The position numbers and the translations under genes are program-made. Below, in pieces: positions 45,690 through 57,541 of a DNA stretch of 64,000 nucleotides; position 1 is the first letter of the stretch; each line of letters opens with the position of its first letter. Source of the DNA: Lumbricus rubellus. Taxonomy: Eukaryota > Annelida > Clitellata > Crassiclitellata > Lumbricidae. The stretch covers positions 36,093,551 through 36,157,550 of the forward strand of contig OX243815.1 in the NCBI GenBank assembly GCA_945859605.1, read 5' to 3'. The notes under the pieces were generated by a model. The model did no database searches. It had not been told where the DNA came from and saw nothing but the letters and a program-made list of their open reading frames with translations.

Positions 45690-45790
45690 CACAGGATACA
45701 CGTGGAAGGTTCGAGGTTCGAATCCACCTCGAATCCACCTCGCCGCGTAAGGATCTTGCCACGGGCAAGTCCTTCACTCACGTGACATAA
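45690..45790 (+). mobile_element. SINE fragment (possible)
   Basis: A B-box-like ggttcgaatcc followed by a duplicated tccacctcg and cttgccacgggcaagtcctt. The fragment is short and the A box is unclear. Confidence 0.4.
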
Positions 45791-45865
45791 CATAATTATA
45801 CCACGTGATAGAAGTGGAATCGTCGATGTCTTCCGATCGGATCCGATTGAACCCAATAAACACAG

Positions 45866-46450
45866 ACACTGTATATCAGACACTACACATCAGACACTAT
45901 ACATCAGACACTATACATCAGACACTATACATCAGACACTACACATCAGACACTATACATCAGACACTATACATCAGACACTATACATCAGACACTATAC
46001 ATCAGACACTATACATCAGACTCTATGCATCAGACACTACACATCAGACACTATACATCAGACACTATACATCAGACACTATACATCAGACACTACACAT
46101 CAGACACTATACATCAGACACTATACATCAGACACTACACATCAGACACTATACATCAGACACTATACATCAGACACTACACATCAGACACTATACATCA
46201 GACACTATACATCAGACACTATACATCAGACACTATACATCAGACACTATACATCAGACACTATACATCAGACTCTATGCATCAGACACTACACATCAGA
46301 CACTATACATCAGACACTATACATCAGACACTATACATCAGACACTACACATCAGACACTATACATCAGACACTATACATCAGACACTATACATCAGACA
46401 CTATACATCAGACACTATACATCAGACACTATACATCAGACTCTATGCAT
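45866..46450. repeat. 14-bp minisatellite with higher-order structure
   Basis: About 41 copies of cagacactatacat with variants (cacacat, ctctatgcat). The rare ctctatgcat variant recurs at 46021, 46273 and 46441, spacings of 252 and 168 bp (18 and 12 units), which shows block duplication. Confidence 0.95.
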
Positions 46451-47398
46451 TAATACATCAGCCACTAGATGCGATCTGAGATCATTGAAACGATCGGAGT
46501 GCACATAGATCTATAGTGACTGCAGCAGCCAAGAACCCATCGTCATCGTCGTCATCATCGTCGTCGTCGTTGTCTGCCATCTGCGTCCCTGGATTCTCTC
46601 CATCTCATGGTCGTCTCCTCATGATGCCATCAGCTGAGCAGCAGCAGCAAGCGGGGCTTTTTTAACGTGCTGTTGTACACAAAATGTGCAGTTATAGAAG
46701 CACTTCTGTACAGTTAAAACTAACAAAAAGTCATTTACCGATGGAAAGTAATTTACCAGTTCATTCATTTCATTCATTTAATTTAGTTCATTCACTGACA
46801 TGCAGTTCATTCAGTTCATAGTCATCGGTTGCTCTTGTCGTTCTCTCCGATTATGTCAGGTATAGTATACGGCGCTGCACTGGCTCCCAGTTGACAGAAA
46901 AAAATCCAATCATCTCCCAGCACTCGTTGCTTAGTTATACACCGACTAACACCAGGAAGATTTATATTCCAGACTCAAAGTTAACCGAGCCGGTCATCGC
47001 TGCGCTTTTTACCGGTGGAGATATACAGGTGCCGCGCTTCCTGCATGAGTCAACAGTTCCGAGTCCATCACAGAACCTTCTCATTATTTTGTTGCTCAAT
47101 CTTTCTCTTGGGAGTCTTCCTTCCACTCCACATAAAATTTGTCGTTACATCAACTTCGTCATTTGCAATCGGAACAGCATTTGCAAACTGATGGTCGTCA
47201 TTCTATGCAACACCCTGGAGAAAGCTACAGGAAACGCACAGTATGATATTATATACTAATATCTGCATATATATAATTTTTATTATAGACGTATGTAATG
47301 TATTTATGCTCCCGTTCCACAGCGATGCACGCATGTAAATACGTACATAAAAAAGAATAGGAGTACGCGTTAAAGACAGGGGCTTACTTTTACAGTAT

Positions 47399-47441
<43 letters not shown>

Positions 47442-47569
47442 CTGTCTAGAACTATGGTCCAGACAGACACTGACATACATGTAGAAGTCGTCAAGTCGCT
47501 TTATATGTCAGTGGTGTATACCTGCCGCGATAGAGGTCTGTATCAATGATAGTACTGCTAAAATACGCC
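46451..47569. other. No gene seen; possible LINE scrap
   Basis: Near 46869-46895 the plus strand reads ALHWLPVD, a LINE RT-end motif, but nothing recognisable follows. A (ta)n run lies at 47402-47436. Confidence 0.35.
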
Positions 47570-47815
47570 TGACTGTCTGCCTGCCTGCCTGTCTGCCTAC
47601 CTGTTTGACAACCTGTCTGCCTGTCTGCTTGTCTGTCTGATTGTCTGTCTATCTGTGTCTGCCTGCCTTCCTGCCTCCCTGCCTGCCAGCCTGCCAGCCT
47701 CCCTACCTGCCTTCCTGTCTGCCTGCCTGCCTCCCTGCCTCCCTGCCTGCCTGCCTCCCTGCTTGCCTGCCTCCCTGCCTGCCTGCCTCCTTGTCTGCCT
47801 GCCTCGGTGCCAGTG
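47570..47815. repeat. (CTGC/CTGT)n microsatellite
   Basis: Run of cctgcctgtctgcctccc units. Frames on both strands are repeat artefacts. Confidence 0.95.
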
Positions 47816-47934
47816 TGTCTCGAGCACAAAGCCATTTTCTCGGTCGGTCGGCTTTCTCTTTTGCTCATAATGAAATTCTGTCGCAATGAGAAATCGCAGA
47901 AAACAATAAAATCTCGACGCAATTAAGTCGTCCA

Positions 47935-48052
47935 TATACATGTATATATATCCATATACATGTATATATACATATACATGTATATATATATATCCATATA
48001 CATATACATATACATGTATATATATATCCATATACATATACATGTATATACG
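47935..48052. repeat. Tandem 'catatacatgtatata' repeat
   Basis: Self-complementary tacatgta and tatata words repeated with period near 20-24 bp. Confidence 0.85.
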
Positions 48053-48504
48053 CAGTTACGCACCGACCAATAGCAGCGCGCGGCGAGGGAGACTGTGACT
48101 TGGTCAGAAGAAATTTATGTGGCGCCATTATGTCGACTCATTATTGCGATGACGACGACGAAACTGAGACATTGAAGAGAAAATGAAAGAACGGATTCGC
48201 TGACTAATCTGAGATATTTCAATTTTGCAGTCACGCATCGATGAGTTTTGAAATCAAATCAAATGTAAATAATCATCAAAGCACGTTTGTCTTATTTTAC
48301 ATCTGAATTGTGATCGTCCCTCGGGTGAATGATACGTTGAAGAAGCGTCAATGTAATCATTCGAATGCCACACATTGTGTTAATCGTACATTGACGTTGC
48401 AGTAGCAGAACATGTGCTCCTACATTTATGGCTATATACTCAGCGCACTGACCATTTGAAGGCACGGATAGAGAGGAAATATCAGAGAGCCAGGCAGAGA
48501 AGCT
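48053..48504. other. No gene seen
   Basis: Intronic DNA; no exon of the host gene recognised. One CCAAT box at 48066-48072. Confidence 0.4.
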
Positions 48505-49132
48505 GACACGTGTCATGGATGAATGTGAAGCTGACACGTGTATGTATCATGGATGAATGTGAAGCTGACACGTGTCATGGATGAATGTGAAGCTGACACG
48601 TGTATGTACATTGTATCATGGATTCATGTGAAGCTGACACGTGTCATGGATTCATGTGAAGCTGACACGTGTCGTGGATGAATGTGAAGCTGACACGTGT
48701 ATGTATCATGGATTCATGTGAAGCTGACACGTGTCATGGATTCATGTGAAGCTGACACGTGTCATGGATTCATGTGAAGCTGACACGTGTCATGGATGAA
48801 TGTGAAGCTGACACGTGTCATGGATGAATGTGAAGCTGACTCGTGTATGTATCATGGATGAATGTGAAGCTGACACGTGTATGTATCATGGATTCATGTG
48901 AAGCTGACACGTGTCATGGATTCATGTGAAGCTGACACGTGTCATGGATTCATGTGAAGCTGACACGTGTCATGGATGAATGTGAAGCTGACACGTGTAT
49001 GTATCATGGATTCATGTGAAGCTGACACGTGTCATGGATTCATGTGAAGCTGACACGTGTCATGGATTCATGTGAAGCTGACACGTGTCATGGATGAATG
49101 TGAAGCTGACACGTGTACATGTATGTATCATG
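48505..49132. repeat. 28-34 bp minisatellite with palindromic acacgtgt cores
   Basis: About 20 units of catggat(gaa/tca)tgtgaagctgacacgtgt, some with an extra atgtat. Nearly every unit holds the palindrome acacgtgt with a CACGTG E-box; one copy is mutated to actcgtgt. Confidence 0.95.
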
Positions 49133-49211
49133 GATGAATGTGATATTTGTGAAGATACATCGCGACTGTTGTCACTCACAGACGATTGTCAGAAGAAGAA
49201 GCGATGCATGA

Positions 49212-49325
49212 TGGTCGGTCTGTCTGTCTCTATCTGTCTGTCTATGTCTGTCTGTCTGTCTCTATCTGTCTGTCTATCTGTATGCCTCTCTCTCATATTC
49301 TCTCTCTCTCTCTCTCACTCCCCGT
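49212..49325. repeat. (TCTG/TC)n microsatellite
   Basis: Tctgtctgtctc and (tc)n runs in the host intron. Confidence 0.93.
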
Positions 49326-49724
49326 CTGCCATTATCATGTAGGTATCACTGTAGTAAGCTATCCAAACTGTATCTTTAAGTGATATAACGAGCCAATATA
49401 TATAATTATATATATGAGAATACATAAAATATACATATAGACGTGACCCAATATACATGTATATACAATTATACATGTATATATATATATATCCTGGTCA
49501 TTCAATGACGTATACTCATATAATAATGCATATTATGAGGAATGGAGTGAAAATGATTAAAGGGCGGTTGGTATACGGAGGAGGAACGCCACCGTGGCTG
49601 ACGTCGACGTGAATGTGGTTACCATGGCAGCGCAGACGTGTCACTGTGAATCATCGATTGTCCAACAACATCCTCCTCAGCTGACGACCAGTCCATCTTC
49701 GGACATTGACACAGCAGAGTCACC
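49326..49724. other. No gene seen
   Basis: AT-rich with a 'atacatgtatat' cluster near 49395-49495. Confidence 0.4.
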
Positions 49725-49947
49725 ATCGTCGTCGTCATAGTCATCGTCGTCGTCGTCATCGTCATCGTCGTCGTCGCCATCGTCATCGCCATCGTCGTCG
49801 TCATCGTCGTCGTCATCGACATCGTCGTCGTCATCGCCATCGCCATCGTCGTCGTCATCGTCGTCGTCACCGTCATCGTCGTCGTCATCGTCATCGTCGT
49901 CGTCATCGTCGTCGTCACCGTCATCGTCGTCGTCATCGTCATCGTCG

Positions 49948-49982
<35 letters not shown>

Positions 49983-49998
49983 GTCGTCATCGTCGTCT
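49725..49998. repeat. (CGTCGTCAT)n-type triplet minisatellite
   Basis: Mixed cgt and cat triplets for 270 bp. Thr/Met and His/Arg frames on both strands are by-products. Confidence 0.95.
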
Positions 49999-50344
49999 GG
50001 AGATCATTGGATCGGTGAAAGGCTAAGACCAATCTGGTTCAGTTATGATAAGAAACGCTTAAGACACTTCGCCCTGCAGAACCCACTCGTCCGATTAAAT
50101 CTCTCCTTTCTGTCACTCTGCTCTCTTCCTACATGTCTGTTTGTCTGAATGCATGGCTAAATGTTTCTCCAAACTTTCTCATAGCATTCATGTACATTGT
50201 ACAATAATTATTGTATACGCATCAATGCTATTTCGCTGTTTGCACTCAGAAGTTTAATGCTGTTGCATTTCGAGGCACTTTTACACAATTGACCGATGAG
50301 GATGACCGTTAACTCCAGACAACACAGATTTTAGTATTGTTTTA

Positions 50345-51110
50345 AAATCAAATCAAATCAAGTTTATTGCTCCCATAAAAGAAAAATACAGCAATTACAT
50401 AATATGACTTGCTAATAAAGAAAAAAGCCAAGAATGTTAGATATAAATACATGTGCAAACGAGTAGCAATTCCAGGGAAGCAATAGGAGCCCCAGAAGGG
50501 AAGATCCCACTAGTTAGGGGCCCTAGATAAATGATTATTCATGACAAAGATGCTGGATAGATGACGCTTGTCTTGTTAGTAACAAAGTGGGAGATTTGCA
50601 TGTAGCTGTATGTTTAGTGAAGGAGTAAATTAGAGGCACAATGAAACAGAAAAAAGGGAAGACAGGGAGAAAGAGAGAAAAAAGAAGAAAGAAGAAGAAA
50701 GAAAAGAAGAAGAAGAGAGTCGAAGAAGCCATTAGTTGACCAACAGCACACGATAGTGTTAGTATTAGGCCTAGATAACATTTTTAAATAACATTTTTCG
50801 CTGCATGCACACGTATCAGACGTTTAAATTGAGTGACGGCCATGCCCATCCTAATACTAGAAATTTTTAAAGCCTGCGGGATCATATAATTATATTCCTC
50901 GGGCGAAAAGAAAGTTCTTTCGACAATTCAAACTGACAAGTGCGCATTTTTAGGTCCGTACAGATATAGTTATAAGAGATGATAACATGCTTAGATCTAT
51001 TAATAAGACAGTGTCGAATTTAAATGTATGCAGACTGGATGCCATGGGGTCCATCCATCTGCTCATTTTACCATCGCACAACTCAATGGAGTTAAAGACT
51101 GAGTCAACAT
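50345..51110 (-). mobile_element. Possible LINE 3' end with (TTGAT)n tail
   Basis: Reading the minus strand, the block ends in ataaacttgatttgatttga, a repeat tail common at non-LTR 3' ends. The body shows no recognisable protein. Confidence 0.35.
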
Positions 51111-51124
51111 TATGACAATGTATC

Positions 51125-51425
51125 TGGCCTAGTTAGCTGCACCGGTAAGCGAGAGCGGCATACGTCTGTTGGTTGCAACAGACTGCGGTTCAAGCCCCAA
51201 GCTGGGAGTTGACATTCAGAGATTTCGATATCTCGGGCTAGCACGTGTGGGACGCGGTGGCGCAAACTGCTGCGGAGCGACCTTGGGCAAGTTGCTTGCC
51301 CATCATTGTCTGTGGGAAGGCAACGGGAAACCACCTCCCTCATCTCATCTCCAGGGGCGTAAAGCCAATGAACCTGCCTTCGGGCAGAGAACCATCAATA
51401 ATCTGGCAACGAACCCAGGTCCTAT
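51125..51425 (+). mobile_element. tRNA-derived CORE-type SINE
   Basis: A box-like tagttagctgcaccgg and B box ggttcaagcccc lie about 50 nt apart, followed by gagcgaccttgggcaagttg, which matches the CORE-SINE central motif seen in MIR-like elements. The 3' end is not clear. Confidence 0.75.
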
Positions 51426-52904
51426 ATACTCATCTTCGTGCTACCAATCAACATGCATCTTCCCACATCAGTTGCCGCAATGTAATCGTCAGCGTATTTT
51501 CAAACACAACACTAAACTTCTAAACATCGTCAGACCTATTATTATTATTGTCATCAGCGCATGCGCAGTCTAGCAGAAGAGCGAATCGGGTCTTTTGCTC
51601 TTCTCCAGGCAGACGAATAATAATTGATAATGCCTTAAAAAAATTAGATTAAATACACATATATTGTGTCTATAATTATATATACACACAAACATATGTT
51701 TTGATTTATATATTGATGGATGTACCTTATAATTATAGTTATGTATGTACGACAGTACGACCTAACTCTGCGTGTGTATGTGTGCGTGTGTGTGTGCGTG
51801 TGATCGGGTCGAGTGTAGCGGTCATCAGTGCATCATTCACTCGATATAATTAGAATGCATCGTTGTCAATTGGACGCAAGTGAATGACTGAAATGAAGTA
51901 ATAATAATATTGCCAATGATGTTATCGTTGTTGTTGTTATCGTTGTTGTTGTCGTTGTTGTTATTGTTGAGACAACAAGCGAAGGATGAGGATGGTGTCA
52001 ATGATCATGCTCATGCAGGGTCGAACGTGTCTCTACTATCAGCATCCGATCACTGCAGTCTATTGCATTGCATTGTATATTGTATTGTATTAATCATGCA
52101 TACAATGTCGATAGTATGTGGTCAACCGTTCAGAGGCACTACGAGTGCGAAAGACCATGTCAAACGAAACAGCAGCCATAGTATATATAGGCTATCTATA
52201 GGTTTTGAGAAAAGCATAGAAGAAGGAGAAGGGATTAGATCTACCAGATAGAAATCGAAAGCGAGTTTACAGATGTGAAATGGAAAGAGCGCATTCCAAT
52301 TAGAGGTAGGCTACCAATTGACAACGGAGGTAAAACTTAAAATTGAATCCACTATTGTTATCCCGTGCCTTGTTAACCTCAAGCCTGACTACTATTGTCA
52401 TTCCATCTTCCTCAATCTCGAAGTCACACAAATGATGCTTCTACAACTCATTCAAAATCAGTCGTATACATGTTGTCACCAGGACATCACTCATGCTGTA
52501 TTAAATATGTTACCTAAATGGCTAAAATTTATGAGTGCATTCAATTTTAAAGCCCTATCGTTATAACGTATACAATTCACTAAAATATTCTCAAAGAAAG
52601 TACCATCGCGAAGTCTTCACCATGCAACAAGCCATTCCGGTTTTCCCGATCATCCTCATTATCTCACTCTCTACCGTGTCCAGCAACAACTACTTTGCAT
52701 CACGTTTTCAACCGATCCATGTCTCAACATTGCATCACAACTCTGGAAGGGGGCCTCATCTCCCTGATTCCGGCAAATTTACAGTTCCTCCACCACTTCC
52801 GCCACCCATCCATGGACCGTCATCTGCTTCAGGATCCTCAACTTATCACTCCATGTTTTTCAATAAAAATTGAAGTATCACATCTCTAAGAATTCCTTCC
52901 CTAT
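51426..52904. other. No gene seen
   Basis: Includes a (tat/att)n patch near 51535, (tg)n near 51774-51802, a (gttgtt)n run at 51926-51966 and a LINE-like scrap near 52130 (ttcagaggcactacgagtgc). No supported exon. Confidence 0.4.
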
Positions 52905-53042
52905 TCCACCCTATTCCATCCTACTCCATCCTACTCCATCCTATTCCACCCTATTCCATCCTACTCCATCCTACTCCATCCTACTCCATCCTACTCCACC
53001 TTATTTCATCCTACTCCATCCTATTCCATCCTATTCCACACT
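52905..53042. repeat. 10-bp minisatellite (tccatcctac)n
   Basis: About 13 copies of ctactccatc / ctattccacc. Confidence 0.93.
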
Positions 53043-53528
53043 TTCCAAGTTTTCCTCTTCCTCGACGAAACCAGTTCTCTCCTCTCTGTCGTCTGGCAAC
53101 CGCAATCGAACTTCCACTGGTCTTCTTCTTCGATCCTCTAGACAACCCTCTTATATGACGCCGCAGCGCTCGCCATTAAGCCGATGCCCAGCATTTGGCT
53201 TTGGAGAATCGCTTTTGAAATTTTGATTTCAATAACGATTAAGGTTATCAGATGTGAACAGATCTGACCATCTCTAGCTGCAGCACTGAATGTCTGGCAT
53301 TGAACCATGAAGCAGCATGACTCCTCCATCCAGACACTGCAGACATTCATTTCACCCATGGCAAGCGACGCGTTGGCGCCATCAGACAATTAGACGGTCG
53401 GTCGGTCGATACGAACATCACCCCCCCCCCCCCCACTCCCCACCTGGCAGATGTTAAGTGTAAGAAGGCAGATATAGAAGAGAATGGAGGAGGAGTAGAG
53501 GGAGGAGGCAGAGGAGGCAGAGGCGTAC
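53043..53528. other. Intronic DNA
   Basis: Includes a c-homopolymer of about 14 at 53420-53434 and a (gga)n-like patch at 53480-53525 immediately downstream of the exon 1 donor. Confidence 0.45.
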
Positions 53529-53670
53529 CTGTTATCGAACAGGTAATAGTCACGGTCCTGTTCAATGCAGTTGCCTTTCGTTGTGATGACGCTGTCTCGG
53601 ATGATGATCTCACCGAGACCGCTCTGGAAGTAGCGACCTCTCCATTCCTGAGAGAAACGACACGGTAAAC
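53529..53670 (-). CDS. Host gene exon 1 of those visible
   Basis: Acceptor 'tttcttccag' ends at 53671; donor GTACGC starts at 53528. The 142 nt enter in phase 1 and leave in phase 2. They encode PCRFSQEWRGRYFQSG and then SVITTKGNCIEQDRDYYLF, a module with a C-x-F...W-x-G-x-(Y/W)-FQSG pattern that I associate with the N-terminal domain of the DUF7044-like family. A signal-peptide exon should lie further upstream. Confidence 0.85.
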
Positions 53671-54854
53671 CTGGAAGAAACAAAGAAATATGCACACATA
53701 CAAACACATGTATACATAGAGTGGCATAGAGTGGCTAGAAGAAACAAAGACAAACATACACATACAAACACATGTATAGTTGTATACAACCATACATAGA
53801 GTGGCAGAGAGGCACATCGTCATCCAAGTCAGTGGCTCATTATAATTACCCAGATATGTCCAAACGCTTTGATTTTATAATTTCTTCATCATAATATTTA
53901 TGGTGGTAATTTTACACAACTTTCTCTTTTTGTAGCTATATTAGTAGCATTAACCTTGAATTTTTACTCTATCGATAATCCTACAGTCTTGCACAAGTTT
54001 AAATTCTTTCTTGTTTCGTTTTCAGCATTTAGCGGACACTGCATCGGAGTTTCACACCGAAGAGCACGAACAAGAGCAATATTGCAAGTGAAGGACTTGC
54101 TCGAGGTTCCTTCGCGGCGGCTATTATGTATACACCAAGTAATATCAGTTTTTCTTCCAGCGACCAAGGTCAATCAAGGTCAAGATCTTAGGATAAAGCA
54201 TTTAATGAACATTTCGTGACAACATAATTTTATTTCTATAAACTCTCAATGTGGAAACTAAGATGTAATGCTCGATCGGTGGTTATAGGCCTAGCAGGCT
54301 AGCATGCAGTTGCTTAAGTGTGTTATAATTTATATGACCTACATGAGGGCTACGTAAATATGACCTAGAAAGATGGTAAAGATGTCACATTATTTGATTA
54401 TAAATCTCGTTTAAATGACTTTATTAACCGCTTGGAGACTTTTGTGTTTCCGTTGGATTGCAACTGACACACACACGCGATGGCAGAACTACAATGTATA
54501 ATAGAAGGAGCATAGCAGATGTCAACCGTCGGCTTATTGTGTCTGATGTCCTGATCGTGACTTAATGATCATCTCGAGGATCGAATGGTCATTTGCGATG
54601 GCCGGTGTCCGGTTTAAGGGAGCCATGCAGTGGTCAATGGTCAGTGGCTCTGACCGTATAAGCCAGCTGACATCGACGTCCACTTCTCATGATAACCTAG
54701 GCTTTGACGATGACCAAAGTTTGTCGAGATAAAACAGCCGAGTGCTGCAGTGCGCATGCGCGATGTCTCATATTGGACGAGGACGAGGACGACGAATTGA
54801 CGTGCAGCACAGCCTGGCGCCACATAAATGGCACCTGCGACCGATTCTGCACTC
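53671..54854. other. No gene seen
   Basis: Contains a direct duplication near 53695-53800 (catacaaacacatgtata, atagagtggca). I did not find the upstream signal-peptide exon. Confidence 0.4.
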
Positions 54855-54925
54855 ATCGCTTAATCATTGTCATCACTTAATCATTGTCATCGCTTAATCA
54901 TTGTCATCGCTTAATCATTGTCATC
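54855..54925. repeat. 16-bp tandem repeat (cttaatcattgtcatc)
   Basis: About 4.4 copies, nearly perfect. Confidence 0.92.
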
Positions 54926-55340
54926 AGACGATCCGTGTTGTCTGCAGCTGGCGATCCAAGTCAGCAATTGACAATTAAGATAATGATCTGTGGCTTGTTA
55001 TTGCCGAATAATAATAATAATAATTGTGAATGCAAATTGGGTCAATTAAGCGTGGGCCTACTTTGGTGTAAAATGTTATTTGGTTATTAACATCGAAATT
55101 AACGGAAACTAGTCTGAACAATTGTTGTGAAGGACTTTTAAACGGTCTTTGCATCCACTGGAATTTCACTAATGATGGTCAATTTAGGTTTACATTACAT
55201 TCTGTACATTACATTCTGTACATTACAGAGTCATTGGTGAATAGAGACGGCTAAACAAACGAGGTAAACTTTTGCATAGACCTACAGTATATACAAGCAG
55301 AGTGACCGGACAACATATGGAAAAAGTGACAAATGAATAA
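54926..55340. other. No feature seen
   Basis: Unique AT-rich DNA with a short (aat)n run near 55008-55022 and a doubled 'cattacattctgta'. Confidence 0.4.
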
Positions 55341-55344
55341 AATA

Positions 55345-55800
55345 AGAATTCCACAAACGGACTAAACAACAAACGGACTAAACAACAAACGGACTAAACA
55401 ACAAACGGACTAAACAACAAACGGACTAAACAACAAATGAACTAAACAACAAACGGACTAAACAACAAACGGACTAAACAACAAAATGGACTAAGCAACA
55501 AACGGACTAAACAACAAACGGACTAAACAACAAACGGACTAAACAACAAACGGACTAAACAACAAACGGACTAAACAACAAACGGACTAAACAACAAACG
55601 GACTAAACAACAAACGGACTAAACAACAAATGGACTAAACAACAAACGGACTAAACAACAAACGGACTAAACAACAAATGGACTAAACAACAAATGGACT
55701 AAACAACAAACGGACTAAACAACAAACGGACTAAACAACAAACGGACTAAACAACAAACGGACTAAACAACAAACGGACTAAAACAGCAAACGGACTAAA
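55345..55800. repeat. 16-bp minisatellite (aaacggactaaacaac)n
   Basis: About 28 copies with c/t variants at one position and one 1-bp insertion. Every frame contains stops, so no spurious ORF arises. Confidence 0.96.
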
Positions 55801-55877
55801 CGTAGCAGAGAACTGACGGAGGGAAAGTTTAAAGTAGAAAGTAAACTTTTCAGAACTTCTCGTCGCTAAGAGCCACG

Positions 55878-55910
55878 AAGAGAAGAGAAGAGAGAGAGAG
55901 AGGGAAGAGA

Positions 55911-55964
<54 letters not shown>

Positions 55965-56114
55965 GAGAGAGAAAGAGAGAGGGAGGGTGAGGGGGGGAGA
56001 GAGGTGCTAGAGATGGAAGTGTTTGTGCACCAAGCGACGGACAGATAGAAGACGTTGAAAGGATGGAGGTGGAAGCAGAACGAGGAGGAGGAGGAGGAGA
56101 AAGAAGAAGAAGAA

Positions 56115-56145
<31 letters not shown>

Positions 56146-56185
56146 AAGAAGAAGAAGAGGAAGAGGAGGAGGAGGAGGAGGAGGG
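55878..56185. repeat. (GA)n, (GAA)n and (GGA)n tracts
   Basis: Purine-only microsatellites (55884-55985, 56080-56182) separated by a short unique piece. Confidence 0.95.
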
Positions 56186-56304
56186 AAGAGCCTGCAGTTC
56201 GAATGTGTCCGTTCTATAGGATTCTTCGTTGACTAGCGTTGATGACCTGTAGGTCCCCGAATGCATCGGACGTGGTCACGTGGTCAAGGATAGTCGTCGA
56301 GTGG

Positions 56305-56757
56305 TCAGCATATAAACAATGCACTGTATTGTATTGCATATAAACAATGCATTGTATTGTATTGCATACAAACAATGCATTGTATTGTATTGTATTGCAT
56401 ATAAACAATGCATTGTATTGTATTGCATATAAACAATGCACTGTATTGTATTGCATATAAACAATGCATTGTATTGTATTGCATACAAACAATGCATTGT
56501 ATTGTATTGTATTGCATATAAACAATGCATTGTATTGTATTGCATACAAACAATGCATTGTATTGTATTGCATATAAACAATGCATTGTATTGTATTGCA
56601 TATAAACAATGCATTGTATTGTATTGCATATAAACAATGCATGGTATTGCATATAAACAATGCATTGTATTGTATTGCATATAAACAATGCATTGTATTG
56701 TATTGTATTGCATATAAACAATGCATTGCATTGTATTGCATATAAACAATGCATGGT
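56305..56757. repeat. Minisatellite of 28-33 bp (gcatataaacaatgcattgt...)
   Basis: About 15 units of gcatataaacaatgcat plus a variable number of tgtat pentamers. The array is compound: the unit itself contains a 5-bp microsatellite. Confidence 0.95.
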
Positions 56758-56952
56758 CGATTGATGGAGGAAAGAAGTTGAAGAAGAGAGCGGTCATTTG
56801 AGGGACCGAATGGACGAGGGCGTCGAATACAGGGTCTCTCTAATGAAACGGGGGAGAGGGGCAGGTGGGTGGGGGGGGGCAGACCGAATGTTTCATCGAG
56901 ACTCCGTAAAGCACGGCGGCCGCCTCGTCCGCTCCTTCTCAGCCACCGTCGT

Positions 56953-57089
56953 TCAGTGTTCAGTGTTCAGTGTTCAGTGTTCAGTGTTCAGTGTTCAGTG
57001 TTCAGTGTTCAGTGTTCAGTGTTCAGTGTTCAGTGTTCAGTGTTCAGTGTTCAGTGTTCAGTGTTCAGTGTTCAGTGTTCAGTGTTCAG
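56953..57089. repeat. 7-bp minisatellite (gttcagt)n
   Basis: About 19 perfect copies of gttcagt. Confidence 0.97.
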
Positions 57090-57236
57090 TGCAACTATCT
57101 AATGAAGACAACGGCCATCAATCTTTCTTGCATCTGCTGCAACGGAGACGAGATCACGTGACTGGATTACGTAATGGAAAAGGACCTTCACTCAACATCA
57201 AGATAATCCATGCTCTATGCCCAACTGTATCTTCTC

Positions 57237-57483
57237 CTCTCTGCCTCTGCCTCTGCCTCTGCCTCTGCCTCTGCCTCTGCCTCTGCCTCTGCCTCTGCCT
57301 CTGCCTCTGCCTCTGCCTCTGCCTCTGCCTCTGCCTCTGCCTCTGCCTCTGCCTCTGCCTCTGCCTCTGCCTCTGCCTCTGCCTCTGCCTCTGCCTCTGC
57401 CTCTGCCTCTGCCTCTGCCTCTGCCTCTGCCTCTGCCTCTGCCTCTGCCTCTGCCTCTGCCTCTGCCTCTGCCTCTGCCTCTG

Positions 57484-57535
<52 letters not shown>
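57237..57535. repeat. (CTCTGC)n followed by (CT)n
   Basis: About 41 perfect ctctgc hexamers, then about 25 ct dinucleotides. Purity suggests recent expansion or an assembly-limited true length. Confidence 0.97.

Positions 57536-57541
<6 letters not shown>

Larger units (their letters stand above)
10289..53670 (-). other. Host gene span, at least seven exons, secreted Cys-rich protein
   Basis: Seven exons on the minus strand splice in one open frame. Lengths from 5' to 3' are 142, 68, 81, 177, 110, 100 and 253 nt, and each donor phase equals the next acceptor phase (2, 1, 1, 1, 0, 1). The first exon needs one more upstream base and the last ends in phase 2, so the gene continues outside the identified exons on both sides. 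Recurring Cys-Phe and Cys-x-x-Cys modules resemble, from memory of their consensus, invertebrate extracellular families DUF7042-DUF7045, whose function is unknown to me. Introns are 32.4, 0.6, 3.2, 1.4, 1.4 and 3.5 kb. No signal-peptide exon was found. Confidence 0.85.

Noticed and set aside
45805..46479. 224-codon frame of repeated HQTLYIRHYTSDT-type units
   Set aside because: 14-bp satellite whose period keeps all frames open; no gene signals.
46869..47259. A LINE or gene starting at ALHWLPVD
   Set aside because: Only the eight-residue motif is recognisable; the following frame shows no RT or other domain.
48505..49132. Regular repeats resembling a CRISPR array
   Set aside because: Units are directly adjacent with no unique spacers, there are no cas genes, and the setting is eukaryotic. 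The same holds for 55345-55800.
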